The position numbers and the translations under genes are program-made. From the NCBI GenBank assembly GCA_037447655.1, contig JBBHKE010002747.1:1-54279 (forward strand): a stretch of 54,279 bases of DNA. The letters run 5' to 3'. A model generated the notes under the pieces. That model saw nothing but the letters and a program-made list of their open reading frames with translations. It was not told the origin of the DNA and did no database searches. The stretch is from Zygnema cylindricum. Taxonomy: Eukaryota > Streptophyta > Zygnematophyceae > Zygnematales > Zygnemataceae. Positions 1-11,459 of this stretch are shown one piece after another. The stretch's first letter is position 1. Every line of letters begins with the position of its first letter.

Positions 1-1797
1 AAAATTTCAAACATCCGTAGAACTCCTACGATTCCTGGTACATTACTGCCCGAAGCTACAAAGTTCCAAACTCTTGCACAAATCATGGTCCATTCCGTAC
101 ATTTCAACTCTCTATGGTCTCCGCCGTAGTCTAGTCTTCTTTTCTGTAAAGGAAAAGGCGGGAAAAATAATGTCGACCTTCTGAACTTTCCGTTTTATTA
201 TTTCGTTTTTATACACCTGTACTTTCGTTCCTTCTTTGCTGATTAGAGGTTTTTTTTCAGCATGCAAAGACAGGCTTACTACGAATTCCAAATGTTAGGC
301 AAACACCGTTCAAGCTTTTACATTTTAATGTGGATCCGGAAAAGATATTCTAGAAACGACGATCTTCATTTCAAGGATTACAGAAACAGTCAAGATTTGA
401 CAGCCAATTAATGCCTACGGAGTTAAAAAAGAAGCGACCAATGGTTGTCGTCCAACTACTACACATTTTGTAATATATTATTGTCCTGACTGAAGTGACT
501 GAAGTGTACTGTATTATATTGTGCTGTAATGTATTGTATTTTGTACTGTATACGTGGAATGCTCTCTTTCGTGTGATATATTTTATAAATGCTTCCGCTG
601 TATCTTGCACTCTGATTATTATATAAGATCCTTTCAATACTGAAGCTTTTCTTCCATGTAAAGGATCAGGTGGTTTAACAAGTTTTGAAGTTGATCGTTC
701 AAATTGCTTGCCAGTCCAAATCGGTCTTGTCCTAATAAGTAGTAGGAGGTGATGCTTCGATTTGAGCGCCACCAAACGCCTTCTCACCAAACTTGGACGC
801 CTTTTTAATAGGTTCTTGTAATAGCTCTTGTGGTAACGCAATTTCTTCCGAAGGCCACGTGGGAGTCGTGCAGATTCGCCAGAGTCGTGCGGATTCGCCA
901 ATGGGGAAGGTGTCTATTTCTTCTTACTTCCTCCCATCTCTCACACAACCTCCCACTACTAGAGCACTATGCGTGCTGCCATACCAAATAATAGGTGCTT
1001 TACAAAATACGTTCACTCAGAGTTCTCAAATTACACATAAATCGGAGGCATTCACATCAATGCATCAACGAACACATAATTTGACAAAATATAAATATGT
1101 TTAGAGGAAGGTTTTCCTCGCTTACAAAGTTTTCCTCTCTTGCACTCAAACTACCAATCCAAATATTCCTAAGTGGCTTCTTACAAAATTTACACTACTT
1201 CGAGTGTCAAAACTATACAACAGCCACCCGTCACTCAAAACGTTCTCCAGTACGTCGAACTCTTAACCTTCAAACGAGCCTTCAAAGAACGACACAACTT
1301 CACCGAATCGAAATCCTGCGCTAGACCGGACAGTACCGATACTACGCACGAATAATACATCTCATATAGAAATATTAAATAAACAATACGAACAAAGACG
1401 ACCGACAGCCGATTCGCACATCGCAAACCGTATCGTAGTCGCGATGTTCTTCTCCTTGATCCTACATTGCCCAAATTTAAATGTTCAGTTCCTGTTATAT
1501 TCCACACAAACTTTGAAGTTAAATATTGCTCAAATTCAGTCGATTTCCAAAGGCGTTATAAATTAAAAGATTTCTTTTGCGGAGTTTGAATGTTTTCACC
1601 TAACGTCTACCTATATTCAATGTTATAAATTGAATGTTAAGCGGCAACAATCCATTATACTGTTAAAGTTACTGTATAATCCAAATTCAAATTTTTTAGT
1701 GTCCGTTTTCTGCCTATTCAAAATTCAGATTAAAACTGACATACTTTCTTCCACGCCTCAAACTTTGCAGAAATTTAGTATTCTCCTTTCAGCTTTC
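1..1797. other. Intergenic, no supported gene
   Basis: AT-rich sequence in which I can support no gene. A 176-codon minus-strand reading frame (371-901) has no recognised motif, and its last third lies over a low-complexity TGTACTGTATT-like stretch (480-550). The remaining frames are under 105 codons and look random. Confidence 0.5.
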
Positions 1798-2121
1798 CTA
1801 CAGAGACATCACTTTGACCTCTCTGTTTAAGAACTTGTCGATTTCATCAGGATATCTCATTTTCCATACTCTGAGATACACCTGTAGATAGATTTCTACG
1901 TCACAAAAAAATTCCACAACTTCCTCATTTAAGTTTTGTTTTGCAACAATGCCTGTCCAGGAGGATGGAAATGACCAGTACAGGAGCCCAATAAGCTGAC
2001 CTAGTTTCATAAGAGCACACTTTCTTCGATTATTTCCATCCAAAAAAAAAATCGCCAGTAATTTGCTGATGAAGGTCGAATCCTTGGGAGCTGATTCCAT
2101 TAAAACAGATTTAGTAAATGT
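1798..2121 (-). pseudogene. Broken paralogue fragment of the 678-aa orphan protein
   Basis: A 100-codon frame (ATG at 2100, stop at 1798) carries one clear copy of the module found three times in the orphan protein at 3502-5538. The shared pattern is a CxxM start, a G-x-L-I/L-G-L-I/L core, an aromatic/Pro segment, G-x-VA, then VE-L/F-x-C-D. Similarity seems to extend upstream of the ATG: the codons at 2101-2121 read TFTKSVL, matching the TFPTK that precedes module copies in the intact protein. An in-frame TAG at 2122-2124 then interrupts. It is either a decayed gene fragment or an exon whose acceptor is that TAG; no pyrimidine tract precedes it, so I prefer decay. The function is unknown. Confidence 0.5.
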
Positions 2122-2316
2122 CTAATCATAACTTTTATCAGGTGTGTACATAACCTCAGCAATATTATTGACTCTTTCCAGCGTTAATACATCTCCTTGT
2201 TCTTGCTGATGGATCGTATAACAAAATAAAACTGAGTGCAAATGCAAGCGGAAGCATAAAAGATAAACAACACAACAAGAGAGAAAGATAACCCCAAGAA
2301 AGCCAATATATTCCAA

Positions 2317-3501
2317 AGAGAAATTTTACATAATTCCCCCTCACCCTCAAAAATTCTAGCTTCTAACTCCTCTTAATCATATAAAAGATAATCTTCTCTA
2401 ATCTCCTCTAGCTTCTCAAACTCCTCTTACTCCTTGATAAACTAGAAGAAGGATCAATGCTAACTCAGTTGATAAAAACCTCTCTACCTACAAGAGTCAA
2501 AATACACTCCTTTTCAACGTAACGTAACACAATATTACCATACTGAAAGATGACCTTAAAAACTCAAAGAAATGAAAGCATTACCATACTGAAAGATGAG
2601 CTTTAAAACTCATGGAATTTTTTATAGTATGTAGAGTGTAGTGTAAGATAGTTTTTCAACATCCTTTTTTTTTCATTTTTTGCTTTTGTGTTTTTTTTCT
2701 ATTTTTCAAACCAAACGTACATTTAGTACGCACTAAGCGCCAAACAATCAAACTACGTCAACGCGTGAAACAACAAAGTACACGAAGGTACAAGTCAAAC
2801 ATATTCAACTACACTTCAATCGAAATCACAAACATAACTTACGTGCCAAACAAAATCTCAACAAGTATAACGACGCCAAACTGAATCTCCAAAAGTATCA
2901 CTCGCACAGAATGCGCAGAGACAACAAGAGTACAAATAATCACACGGAATAAGTACGCGGCCTTCTCGAAACATCATTGTTCTCCGTACACGATCAAAGG
3001 AACCTACGCGAACGTCAAACAGACAAATTGAAACATTATTGGCCGTACAAAATGCCGCAATCGAAAAGACAAATCTCCACATCGAAGCGAAATAGAATCG
3101 TGCGTCGCGATTCGAAACATCGTCAATACTCGCGGACGCTCGATTCACTCAAATGAAACGTCACAAGACCTAAATGAACCGACAAGTACCTTAGTACAAA
3201 TGAACCAATAAGACGCAAAACCTCAAATGAACCAATCAGACGCGGTGCGTGAAACGCGCGCCTGCTTCAAAGTACCATGACAGAGTCGTACTCCAAATCA
3301 AGTACCACTACGATCACTACGACACAAAACCGTACATTGACTAAACTCGCCGTACTAAAACTTCAAGTAAAATAGGACGGAAAGCATACTACGCACGAAA
3401 TCTGCACTTAAACTAACGAATCAACAATACTAAAGTGACAACCGACGCAAAGACAAATCCCACAATGCCAAAACCTAACACTAGCACCAGAAAAGCAGTT
3501 T
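2317..3501. other. Intergenic, with a short direct repeat
   Basis: No supported gene. A direct repeat with a 46-base period begins at 2534 and 2580 (shared core ATTACCATACTGAAAGATGA). The stretch 2700-3480 is rich in ACG/CGA words, and no reading frame in it has recognisable features. It lies between the intact orphan gene and its broken paralogue. Confidence 0.4.
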
Positions 3502-5538
3502 TCATTTGTTCTTCCTGCCAAATTCTAATGAGCGATTTTCCCTGGCAATTGGAAGCCGACTCTTCCATGGCAAGCCTCTCGGGAGTTTCTGATTAAGCGT
3601 TTTCAATTCAGCTTGTCCATCATGAACAAATGCAACATAAACCATTTTACGCATTAAACACATTTCAAGTTCATCATCGTACTGCATTGTCAATGGATCA
3701 CAAGGAATATTAAAATTCAAATCAAAACCTAATTCCTGGTCACATAGCAGTTCTACGACTCCGTCATCAAAGTCCAGTATTGCTACAGGACCAAATGAAA
3801 CAGAGGACATATTCCAAAAAATGAGGCCGAGAAGGTCACCAAATCGCATAGTAACACATGTCCTCCGTAAATTTTTTGACCCTAGGCGATCAGCCAGCAT
3901 TTGCCCCTCAAAACTTGTAGGTTTGTACTCGCCTTCTTTTGTCGGGAAAGATTTAGGAAAGTACCAAGGAACCAACCATCCATGGCTTGTTCCATCTTTT
4001 ACCACGTGATCTCCTTGAAATTTGTAAATACTCAGTTTGTTTTCATATTGTACGAGCCGGAAAGCCATATTCCATTCCCCTCCTTTCAAAATGTTAACAC
4101 AAGATGGTTTTTCTGGAGATATTGTAAATCCAACATGCAGTGCCGCACCGTCTGCCCGCTTCAAACTCTCTAAACTCTTATCTTCTCCTATTGTTTGAGG
4201 GACTCCTGTGTGGAATTCCTTATAAGTTTTCACCGTCATCTTCCCCTCGACGATCTTCAGGGATCTTAAATCAACCAGAAGATCCAGAAATTCTACTAGA
4301 TTATTTTCATGGAGCATTAACTCTGTCACAGAAAGCGCACACCCGTTTATACCTTTATCATAGCTTAAAACGATCACTTTAGTATCATTGAAATAAATAT
4401 CGGCTGCTGTCAGCTCTATCCTAGAAAATTGCTCGAGGATGAGCCAAAAGAGATCTCCAGCACACAAGGAAACAGACTTATTCCGTGCTTCTCTGTTGAA
4501 GAGATTCTGTGCCAGCTCAGTATCAATGTATTGTGACGTTGTGTATTTACAAGCAGCTGACATCTCAAAAGTTGCATCACTCCACCATACACCATCGGAG
4601 TTATGCTTGCCTCTCTGCCTCCAAGCATCTTTTCTAATCTTAAAAAGACCTAACTCACGGTTTACTTGCTTGATACTATGCGTCTGGTTCCTCTCAACTT
4701 CAGAAATAGCATCTTTTCTAATCTTAAAAAAAACTAGCTCACGGTTTACTTGCTTGATACTATACGTCTGGTTCCTCTCTAATTCAGAAATGTTACCTGA
4801 AGCAGATGACGTGGCCTCCTTCAAAAAAATTTGTGTTTTCCGTGCTCTGGAAGCCACTACCAAAGCAGATGCTGAAGGTTTTTCTTCAACCTCTCTATTC
4901 ATTAAAAGACGCAGACCAACCTCTTTCCGAACTTCCCCTTTTACATCCATTGATATTCCATCTTCAGTAGAAATGACATTGACAATCTCGCCCATTTTCT
5001 TAGAATCACAAGAATAATGCTTCAATTTCACTGATTTCACTGAGTTAAAAGATAATATTTCCAGATCCTGACTGCATACTATTTTCATCTCGCCACCATG
5101 TTCTTGTACGGCTACACATCCTTCCCAAGCACGTGGCAGGGAGGAAGCCATTAAGCCGATAAGTTGTCGTATCTCCATGGAAACACACTTGTACGATACA
5201 TCTCCCTTTACACGTCCTCCAAGCACCATCTTCTTCATAAATATCGATGTTTTGTATATGCAAGTTTTTGTTGGAAAAGTGTCACAAGGCTTTAATACGA
5301 AAACCGGTCTAGGTTTATGGACAAAATTACGTTCTACCATTTTATAAATACGAGTAGTGCCACCATCCTCTTCGAGAAAGAACCTAGACTTGATCTTCTT
5401 TTTGTTCGTGAGCTTTGCGGTCGCGCGGATTTTGCGAATTGTTTTCTCTGGCCCTTCCTTCAAGGCTTTTACATATGGTTGTAATACCACCTTGTAAGCC
5501 ATGGGCGCAATAAAAGTAAAAAGACTGGTCGGATCCAT
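3502..5538 (-). CDS. Orphan 678-aa protein with three copies of a novel module
   Basis: This is the only long uninterrupted gene in the left half. I recognise no known family and assign no function. The protein starts with a fairly hydrophobic 20 residues followed by a basic stretch (about 25-52, with KKKIK). A repeated module occupies about residues 90-165, 330-405 and 530-610. Copies 1 and 3 share FPTK, a Cys-x-x-Met, a G/QLxGLI/M core, an aromatic/Pro run, a GxVA and a C-D/S-QxL end; the middle copy is the most divergent. Residues 250-277 and 278-305 are a nearly exact 28-aa tandem duplication. Length, composition and lack of stops argue for a real gene. The ATG at 5538 is the first in frame; upstream exons cannot be excluded. 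A decayed paralogue lies downstream on the same strand. It could be a lineage-specific family or a domesticated element protein. Confidence 0.7.
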   Translation of the reverse strand: MDPTSLFTFIAPMAYKVVLQPYVKALKEGPEKTIRKIRATAKLTNKKKIKSRFFLEEDGGTTRIYKMVERNFVHKPRPVFVLKPCDTFPTKTCIYKTSIFMKKMVLGGRVKGDVSYKCVSMEIRQLIGLMASSLPRAWEGCVAVQEHGGEMKIVCSQDLEILSFNSVKSVKLKHYSCDSKKMGEIVNVISTEDGISMDVKGEVRKEVGLRLLMNREVEEKPSASALVVASRARKTQIFLKEATSSASGNISELERNQTYSIKQVNRELVFFKIRKDAISEVERNQTHSIKQVNRELGLFKIRKDAWRQRGKHNSDGVWWSDATFEMSAACKYTTSQYIDTELAQNLFNREARNKSVSLCAGDLFWLILEQFSRIELTAADIYFNDTKVIVLSYDKGINGCALSVTELMLHENNLVEFLDLLVDLRSLKIVEGKMTVKTYKEFHTGVPQTIGEDKSLESLKRADGAALHVGFTISPEKPSCVNILKGGEWNMAFRLVQYENKLSIYKFQGDHVVKDGTSHGWLVPWYFPKSFPTKEGEYKPTSFEGQMLADRLGSKNLRRTCVTMRFGDLLGLIFWNMSSVSFGPVAILDFDDGVVELLCDQELGFDLNFNIPCDPLTMQYDDELEMCLMRKMVYVAFVHDGQAELKTLNQKLPRGLPWKSRLPIARENRSLEFGRKNK
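4624..4791 (-). repeat. 84-bp in-frame tandem duplication inside the orphan gene
   Basis: Two adjacent 84-base units encode residues 250-277 and 278-305. They differ at only a few codons (for example QTYS/QTHS and LVFF/LGLF) and carry the words SIKQVNREL and KIRKDA. The period is a multiple of three, so the frame is kept. The low divergence suggests a recent event compared with the larger, much older module repeats in the same protein. Confidence 0.9.
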
Positions 5539-6268
5539 TGAGAAGAGCAGAAGCGGTTAAATTGTGGAAAGCGATGGCAAAGACAAAAAAAAGGGAAGTA
5601 GAAAACGAAGTGGGAGGAAAAGAAAGCTCGTTACTAATTTACGGCAAAGTGTTTATAAAAAAGCGAAAAATGAAGCGATACGGTACATGCGATCCTCTAC
5701 CGTGTAATAACTTTTCAATTCGATTCTGCTAACGATAAACCTGCCCTACAAGTGTACGGAAAATACTACTTTTACCTGAGGGTGAACCTCCATCAGGCGA
5801 AAAGTAAGGTTCATTAGAGAGAAAAAATGCATTTTCGTACAAGGCCGTACTGTTTTTCTTTTTTTTTATAAAACATGATTACTGGAGATTCGTCAAGATT
5901 CTTCAAACTTTGGGTTGAAAACTTCGACCGTCTGATTTTGAGTTTTCGAAGCAAACGCTCCTTCTGCTCAACGGACACGAGGAGACTTGCCAGATACTGG
6001 ACGTGTCTATTGGTACACTTTTATCATCCACGGCGCACGAGCGATGACGACCTCACAATTGCCAAAGACCACGTGCCTTCGTACAGGGCGGATTTGAAAG
6101 CGACGAAAATATCTTGACGCAGGATATCTCTCTGACGACTCTTACGGCAATTGTCAACTTTAACGCAAGGCGACTTTCCCCCCACTATAACGTAATATAA
6201 CCTTTCCTAATTATGGCTTCACCAATGACACGGTCACTTACGGCGATTTTCCGTGTAACCTAAACTTA
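5539..6268. other. Upstream flank of the orphan gene, no gene seen
   Basis: This is the 5' flank of the minus-strand orphan gene, ending at the TTA target duplication of the next element. The frames present (64-80 codons) have no recognisable content. An imperfect inverted repeat with arms ACTTTT/AAAAGT around CCTGA/TCAGG lies near 5767-5806. No clear TATA box can be assigned. Confidence 0.35.
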
Positions 6269-7053
6269 GGCTGCGGCCCCATGTGGCTAAGTTCGGGTTT
6301 TTTTCTGTCGTTTTCCTTTATAACTTAGCGACGTACTGCCTAAGTTGCGACCGTACGAAGAAATCGCAAATTTGTAAAGTACAATTTGCGTCATTCTTGA
6401 ACTTAGGATGTACGAAATTTTGTCGTCTTGCGGTTTTTCGACCCACTGTCACGTCATTTTCAAGCTTATCATAAAACACATCGGCACTGTGTTTTAAGCT
6501 AAGCAAATCCGTCTACACCAATCTGAAAATATATTCCCACGTGTGAAAAGATTTTAGAAGTTTTGACGACGAAAAAAAGTACAGGGTTTGTTTGTTTTTG
6601 TCGGCTTGCATGTTGTACGGTTTTTTTTTTGCAGGGGTCTCGACGTTGCAGTGTCATTTCACGCAAAGTTGAAAAGTCTGCGAACGTGAAAAATCTGCGA
6701 AGTAATGGCGGCCGGACGGGAGAGGTTTACGTCAAGGCATTTTGCACAGCCACGGGTGCAAGGCTGTACGTCAACGATGTCACGCAAAGACATGCGACAT
6801 ACCAAATCCGCAAATCGTTTCAAAAATTACAATGTGTCTTTCGACGCTTCAAAAAGTTTCAAGAAAATATGGTGCGTCATCACAAATTGTACACGGTGAC
6901 AGCCGTCACGGGCGTTGTCGACGTATACAATTGTCACAAACTTAAGTAATAATTTTGAATGAACACATAGAGACACTTGAAATCCGGGTCCGCCGGATCC
7001 GCGCTAAAATACAAAGTAAGTACGCTAAGTTACAACTACATGGGGCCGCAGCC
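6269..7053. mobile_element. PIF/Harbinger-like non-autonomous TIR element
   Basis: A 785-bp element with terminal inverted repeats. The first 16 bases of each end are identical (GGCTGCGGCCCCATGT), and similarity resumes further in around TAACTTAGCG. It is flanked by TTA on both sides (6266-6268 and 7054-7056). A 3-bp TTA target duplication with TIRs starting GG is characteristic of the PIF/Harbinger superfamily. I see no transposase; the internal frames (up to 128 codons) are unrecognised. It is therefore probably a MITE mobilised in trans. Confidence 0.75.
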
Positions 7054-7078
7054 TTAGTCTTGCTACGATTTTTCGTAC

Positions 7079-8180
7079 TACACGTGAATCGTTATTAGCC
7101 TTTTGTACTCTATATCGGCACCCCAAAATTTTGACATTGATACTCGAAATACAGTGAGTGAATCTAAATTTTCCGTGACGTAAATTACGGTTCTTGTAAA
7201 TTAGCGTCAATGGTATTACCGTACTTAAGTCATGAATAGTGTGGTGTACGGAAGGAGTTTGTTTTTACAATACTGTACACCGCGCATCGTTATTAGTGTC
7301 AAATTTTAAATAGTGTGTAAGTAAATATACCGTCATTGACGCTAATTAAGAATTTGAAAATTAAAATAAAAAAGGTTTATTCTAATTTCAGTGTTAACGC
7401 TAATTTGGAACAACAAAAATATAAAATTTTCTGTACGATCATTTACATTATTATATGTATTCGTACAAAATATAAAAAATCGTACACCGTAGTGAAATTT
7501 AAATATCCGTACATGTCAGCCTAATTTACGTGTCAGACCAATACCGTTTTTTAAGCGCACGTTCCCATGCGTACGCGTCCGATTTAATTCATTTTTTGTA
7601 AAATTTTCACTTGAAAAGGTACATTTATGTACGTTCTGACATCGACCGTACACCACGCTATTTAGATCTTATTGAAGTTTAGTTCTTTACGCTATTTTGT
7701 ACGGTACCTCAATTAACGTCAAGGAAAAATTAAAATCATGTATCCTATTTGAGGAAATAAAACAAAATTTTAAGAACCCAAATTAGTGACTATGACACTA
7801 ATAACGATGCGCGGTGTACTTCGCTACCGAAAAGCGTACGGAAAGTGTAGTTAACTTATGTCGGTTGTATAAAGTACTGCGCTTGGAAGAAACGTGGAGT
7901 CGAGTTTGCGACAAACGCATTCGCAAACCGAAATTAGATTTATGGATTAATTATAATAGAAGGACGCGACGTGGTACAGATTGTCAGATTTTGTACTTCT
8001 ATCTATTTTAACGTATATGTTACGACGGCGGATCCTGTATACCTAAATCAGCGTTATGGAGAAATTACAATTAAGCATTTTTTTGAAAATGGGATTGATA
8101 CACAAATTAGAGTTAATCACACTAACTAATTATTAACACTAATAATTTCTATTGTCTAATAAGTAATAACGATTCACGGT
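7079..8180. mobile_element. GTAC-flanked TIR element (outer), interrupted by a second copy
   Basis: The ends share about 17 bases of inverted repeat (ACGTGAATCGTTATTA on the left; the right end reads AATAACGATTCACGGT) and are bordered by GTAC at 7075-7078 and 8181-8184. The left end carries a small indel. Removing the nested copy (7279-7815) and one GTAC leaves about 560 bp, close to the size of the other family members. There is no transposase. The right part (8220-8350, just outside) is rich in GTGACGGTTGTAG-like words. Confidence 0.6.
7279..7815. mobile_element. GTAC-flanked MITE with long perfect TIRs (nested copy)
   Basis: A 537-bp AT-rich element bounded by GTAC (7275-7278 and 7816-7819). 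The 23 bases inside each GTAC (27 with it) are perfect inverted repeats, beginning ACCGCGCATCGTTATTAGTG. No coding capacity is seen. It lies inside a second, more diverged member of the same family, so it inserted later. The superfamily is unknown to me. Confidence 0.8.
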
Positions 8181-11100
8181 GTACTTTCAAAGCGTTCCGC
8201 CGTAACGAAATGAAATTGATACTTTAAATTGTGACGGTTGTAGACGATTACAAAACTTGCGACAATTGATGACGTATACAAAATAGCGACGGTTTGAAGG
8301 CGTTTAGATTATTGTGACATTGTAGATGTTTAGGGTTTGTGACATTTAGGCGTCACGCTCGATTATGATAGCGCCGACGTCACTAATTCCAAAAGTTTAC
8401 GCCATGGTTTCACGATTTTGTTTTTTCGTCCTTTCTAACTCTACTTACTATCAAAACACGCCCAAAGAAAGTAAAAAAAAATCATTTTTAGAGATGTTTC
8501 ATTTGATACCATGATTGTCGTTTTTCATTACAAGAATTTTGAGATAGACGTGGAAGTGGGAGAGGTAGAGAGAAAGACATCTTCATGTACTTCGCTTTTG
8601 TGAAATAGCTTCTGATGCTCGAGACCCCTCCACGGCCCCTACACAGAAAAAAGTACAGGCTGAAATTGGAGAGTGGTTTATTTTCCAAGTACTCCGCGAA
8701 CAACAAAAAAAAAAAAAATCTCACCTTTGACACGTGCGACAACATCTGCCTATTCGTTCCCATCATGAAACTTAAGTTAAAGTCACCTCGCGAGGTGATT
8801 TGAGTAGAAGTTTAAAAATGAGCTGAAGGGGCGCGAAAGTATGTCCAAACGAGCCTAGCGACAAATTGTAGTACATGTAAAATTTTAAGGTGACGCAAAA
8901 TGTACTGTAACAATTTCATTTTTTGGTACGGTTGCAGATTTTCTCGTTGCGGCCTAAGTTTTGGGGGAGAACGACAAGAAAACCCCGTTACTTTATTATA
9001 TGGGAAAGTGACCTAAAAGATGGGAGTTGACCTTAGGGATCATATCAAACATATTTGTTTCTAAATACACGGGACATGTCCAGATCAACTCCACATGAGG
9101 AACCACAAATGAAAGTGAAAGAGAAAGAGGACTAAAAAATCTTATACAAATACGAAATTCATTAGAGAATTTGGTACACACACTGTTTACAACAGAAGGA
9201 ATCAAAGTGCAAAGCGTGATATCCAATAGAAACGTGTCAATGTAGGTGAAGTTTGGCTCTGTCTCATTCTAAAGTATCTAACACAAATATACTCCAAGGT
9301 ACTTAGGGTGTGTCCACATGTGTTAAATTATCAAAAAAAAATAGTCATTTTCTCCCAAAATTTAGTCCCGAAAGAAAAGAACTTCAGCCGTACGTAAAAA
9401 TCACTTGTACGACAGAACAATAAACGTCGATTCTATACTTCGAATGTACTTCATGTTTGTTGTCATGTGAATGCATTTTGGCGTTTTCCTCTTTTTGACC
9501 CCCAAACAAGAGAATCTAGCCCATCAAAAAGATTCATCAAAAATCACCTCGAGAGCGTGGTTTCAGTTTAAGTATCGCCCAAACAGAAAAATGAAAAACG
9601 ACCCTACCACGGGCCACACAAGTGGGAAAATTTAGGATAAGGAAGAGTACTCGCTATTTTTCTCCCTCCCCGTCACACGCATGTACAGAAAAGATGAGCA
9701 TGGATGGAAAAACATCTCGAACCTCCACTTTCATTATGCGTCATTTGCTGAATTTTGCAACGTCACACCCTCTCCTCTCTCCCTCTCACACTATCGGTTT
9801 TATCTCACACTTATTCAAATGAGGCACAACAAAACTGGTATGAAATGGAAGATATTTCAAAAATAATTTTTTTGACTACCTTAATGTATAATTTTATGGC
9901 AAGCCTAATAAGAAAAGTAGCAAACATGAAAATCGGGTAGCAACCGCCGAAAGTTCTTGAACTTGTGATGTCCACGCTGTCACAAGGGAGCATGGTGTTA
10001 CAATGTCACAAACCCCGAAACATCTGCCATGTCACAAAATTACAAAAAACTAAACGTCTACAACTGTCGTTGTTTTTGTTGGTATCACCAATTTCATAGT
10101 CGTCTTCAACCGTCACAAAATTGTACCAACGTTTACCAACCTCATATGTCAAAGTTTGGATTTCGTTTTTTGCACATTGGGACGCTCTTCGAAGTACTAC
10201 GGATGATCTTCCCTACTGTCCAAAATACGTTATCAAAGTATTGACTACATAAGGACGAGGCCTTAGTGATGTTTGAGAATTAAAAACTCACCACAGTTTT
10301 GACCACCCTTATACCCAAAGGTTTTACTTTATAACTATTCAACAATCTAAATGACTTGTCAACCAAATAAATTTTAAAACATTGACCGACCTCATGTCGC
10401 CCATATGATGACGCAAAAACCACCCTCCCCAGTAGTTATCCTACGATACCCTCTTGCACCTATTACACCACTCACATACCTTGCTCACAAATGCATATTA
10501 TGCCACGACACACGACTACAACAAACGAGCTAAAGAACCTTTAAAACCCCTAAAGAAACCCTAAAAAAGCCTGAGCGCTAATAGCGCCAAGGCCTTCCCA
10601 ATAGAACTTGTGATGCCACAACACACATAGGCTATATGAGCTATTTTTCCCATAGCATATATTATGCCAAAAACACACAACTTATTATGCTGGCTAGATC
10701 TTGCTCACTTATGAATAATTATCATTATCCCCAACGATAATTATGTGTATCTACTTGAGATCTCCAATTGTTGATATTGTTGCTTTAAACATTTCTCGAA
10801 AATGGTCATTAAGAACCTTCTTGCTTGCATATGCTGATTGGAGAATCTTGAGAGCTGGTATACCAAAAATCACAATTAAAACACCCAAAAAATTAGTAAA
10901 GACATCAATTAGAATGCTTATTGGCAAAAGTGGGGGTTTTGCCCATCGTTTTCCTCAAGGATTGATAATTGCACTAAGAAAATCTTGCAATGTACGAAGA
11001 AAGTGTAGAAACCAAAGTACAATTAATAACATCCTGAAACTTGGCATGTACTTCAAATTGTTGACATCTCTTTTTTGACGCATTGCCAAGTCACGCAAAG

Positions 11101-11459
11101 TCTTCAAACTTAAATATTCACCACCTTTAGAGGGTAGCGGTACAAAATTTTAGGGTTGAATAGCGGATATCAAACACAGCAGGCCAATAAACTCGGTCAA
11201 TGAATAGTAGAAGCACGGAGCCGATTGAGGTTGAATTAGTTATAAATTTAAAACCTTGAAACTTTAAAAGTATTAGTACAAATGGCTTTCTTAGAAGCTT
11301 TTGTATGGCATAAGCTAAACATTGTTAAATTGCGAAAAAATTTAACTCACAAAAACTTTACTGGCTTTCCAAACTTACATGTCGTTGTAGGAGGCCGCTG
11401 TTACAGGTCAACCGTAGAGGTGAGAAAGAGGGTCATTCAACTTTAGTCGGAACAATTTT
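8181..11459. other. Intergenic, repeat-derived
   Basis: No supported gene. Visible structure includes a perfect 16-bp palindrome TCACCTCGCGAGGTGA at 8783-8798; a partly matching inverted copy of its surroundings at about 9540-9576, perhaps marking a diverged 0.8-kb TIR element; and repeated GTCACAA words at 9970-10130. AACCCTAAA-like words occur near 10,545. A 111-codon plus-strand frame (10,743-11,078) has no recognisable motif. Confidence 0.4.

Noticed and set aside
371-901. 176-codon minus-strand frame
   Set aside because: No recognised motif; part of it covers low-complexity sequence. A faint likeness to the linker before a copia reverse transcriptase was too weak to call.
10743-11078. 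111-codon plus-strand frame
   Set aside because: No similarity to anything I recognise, no splice or promoter context.
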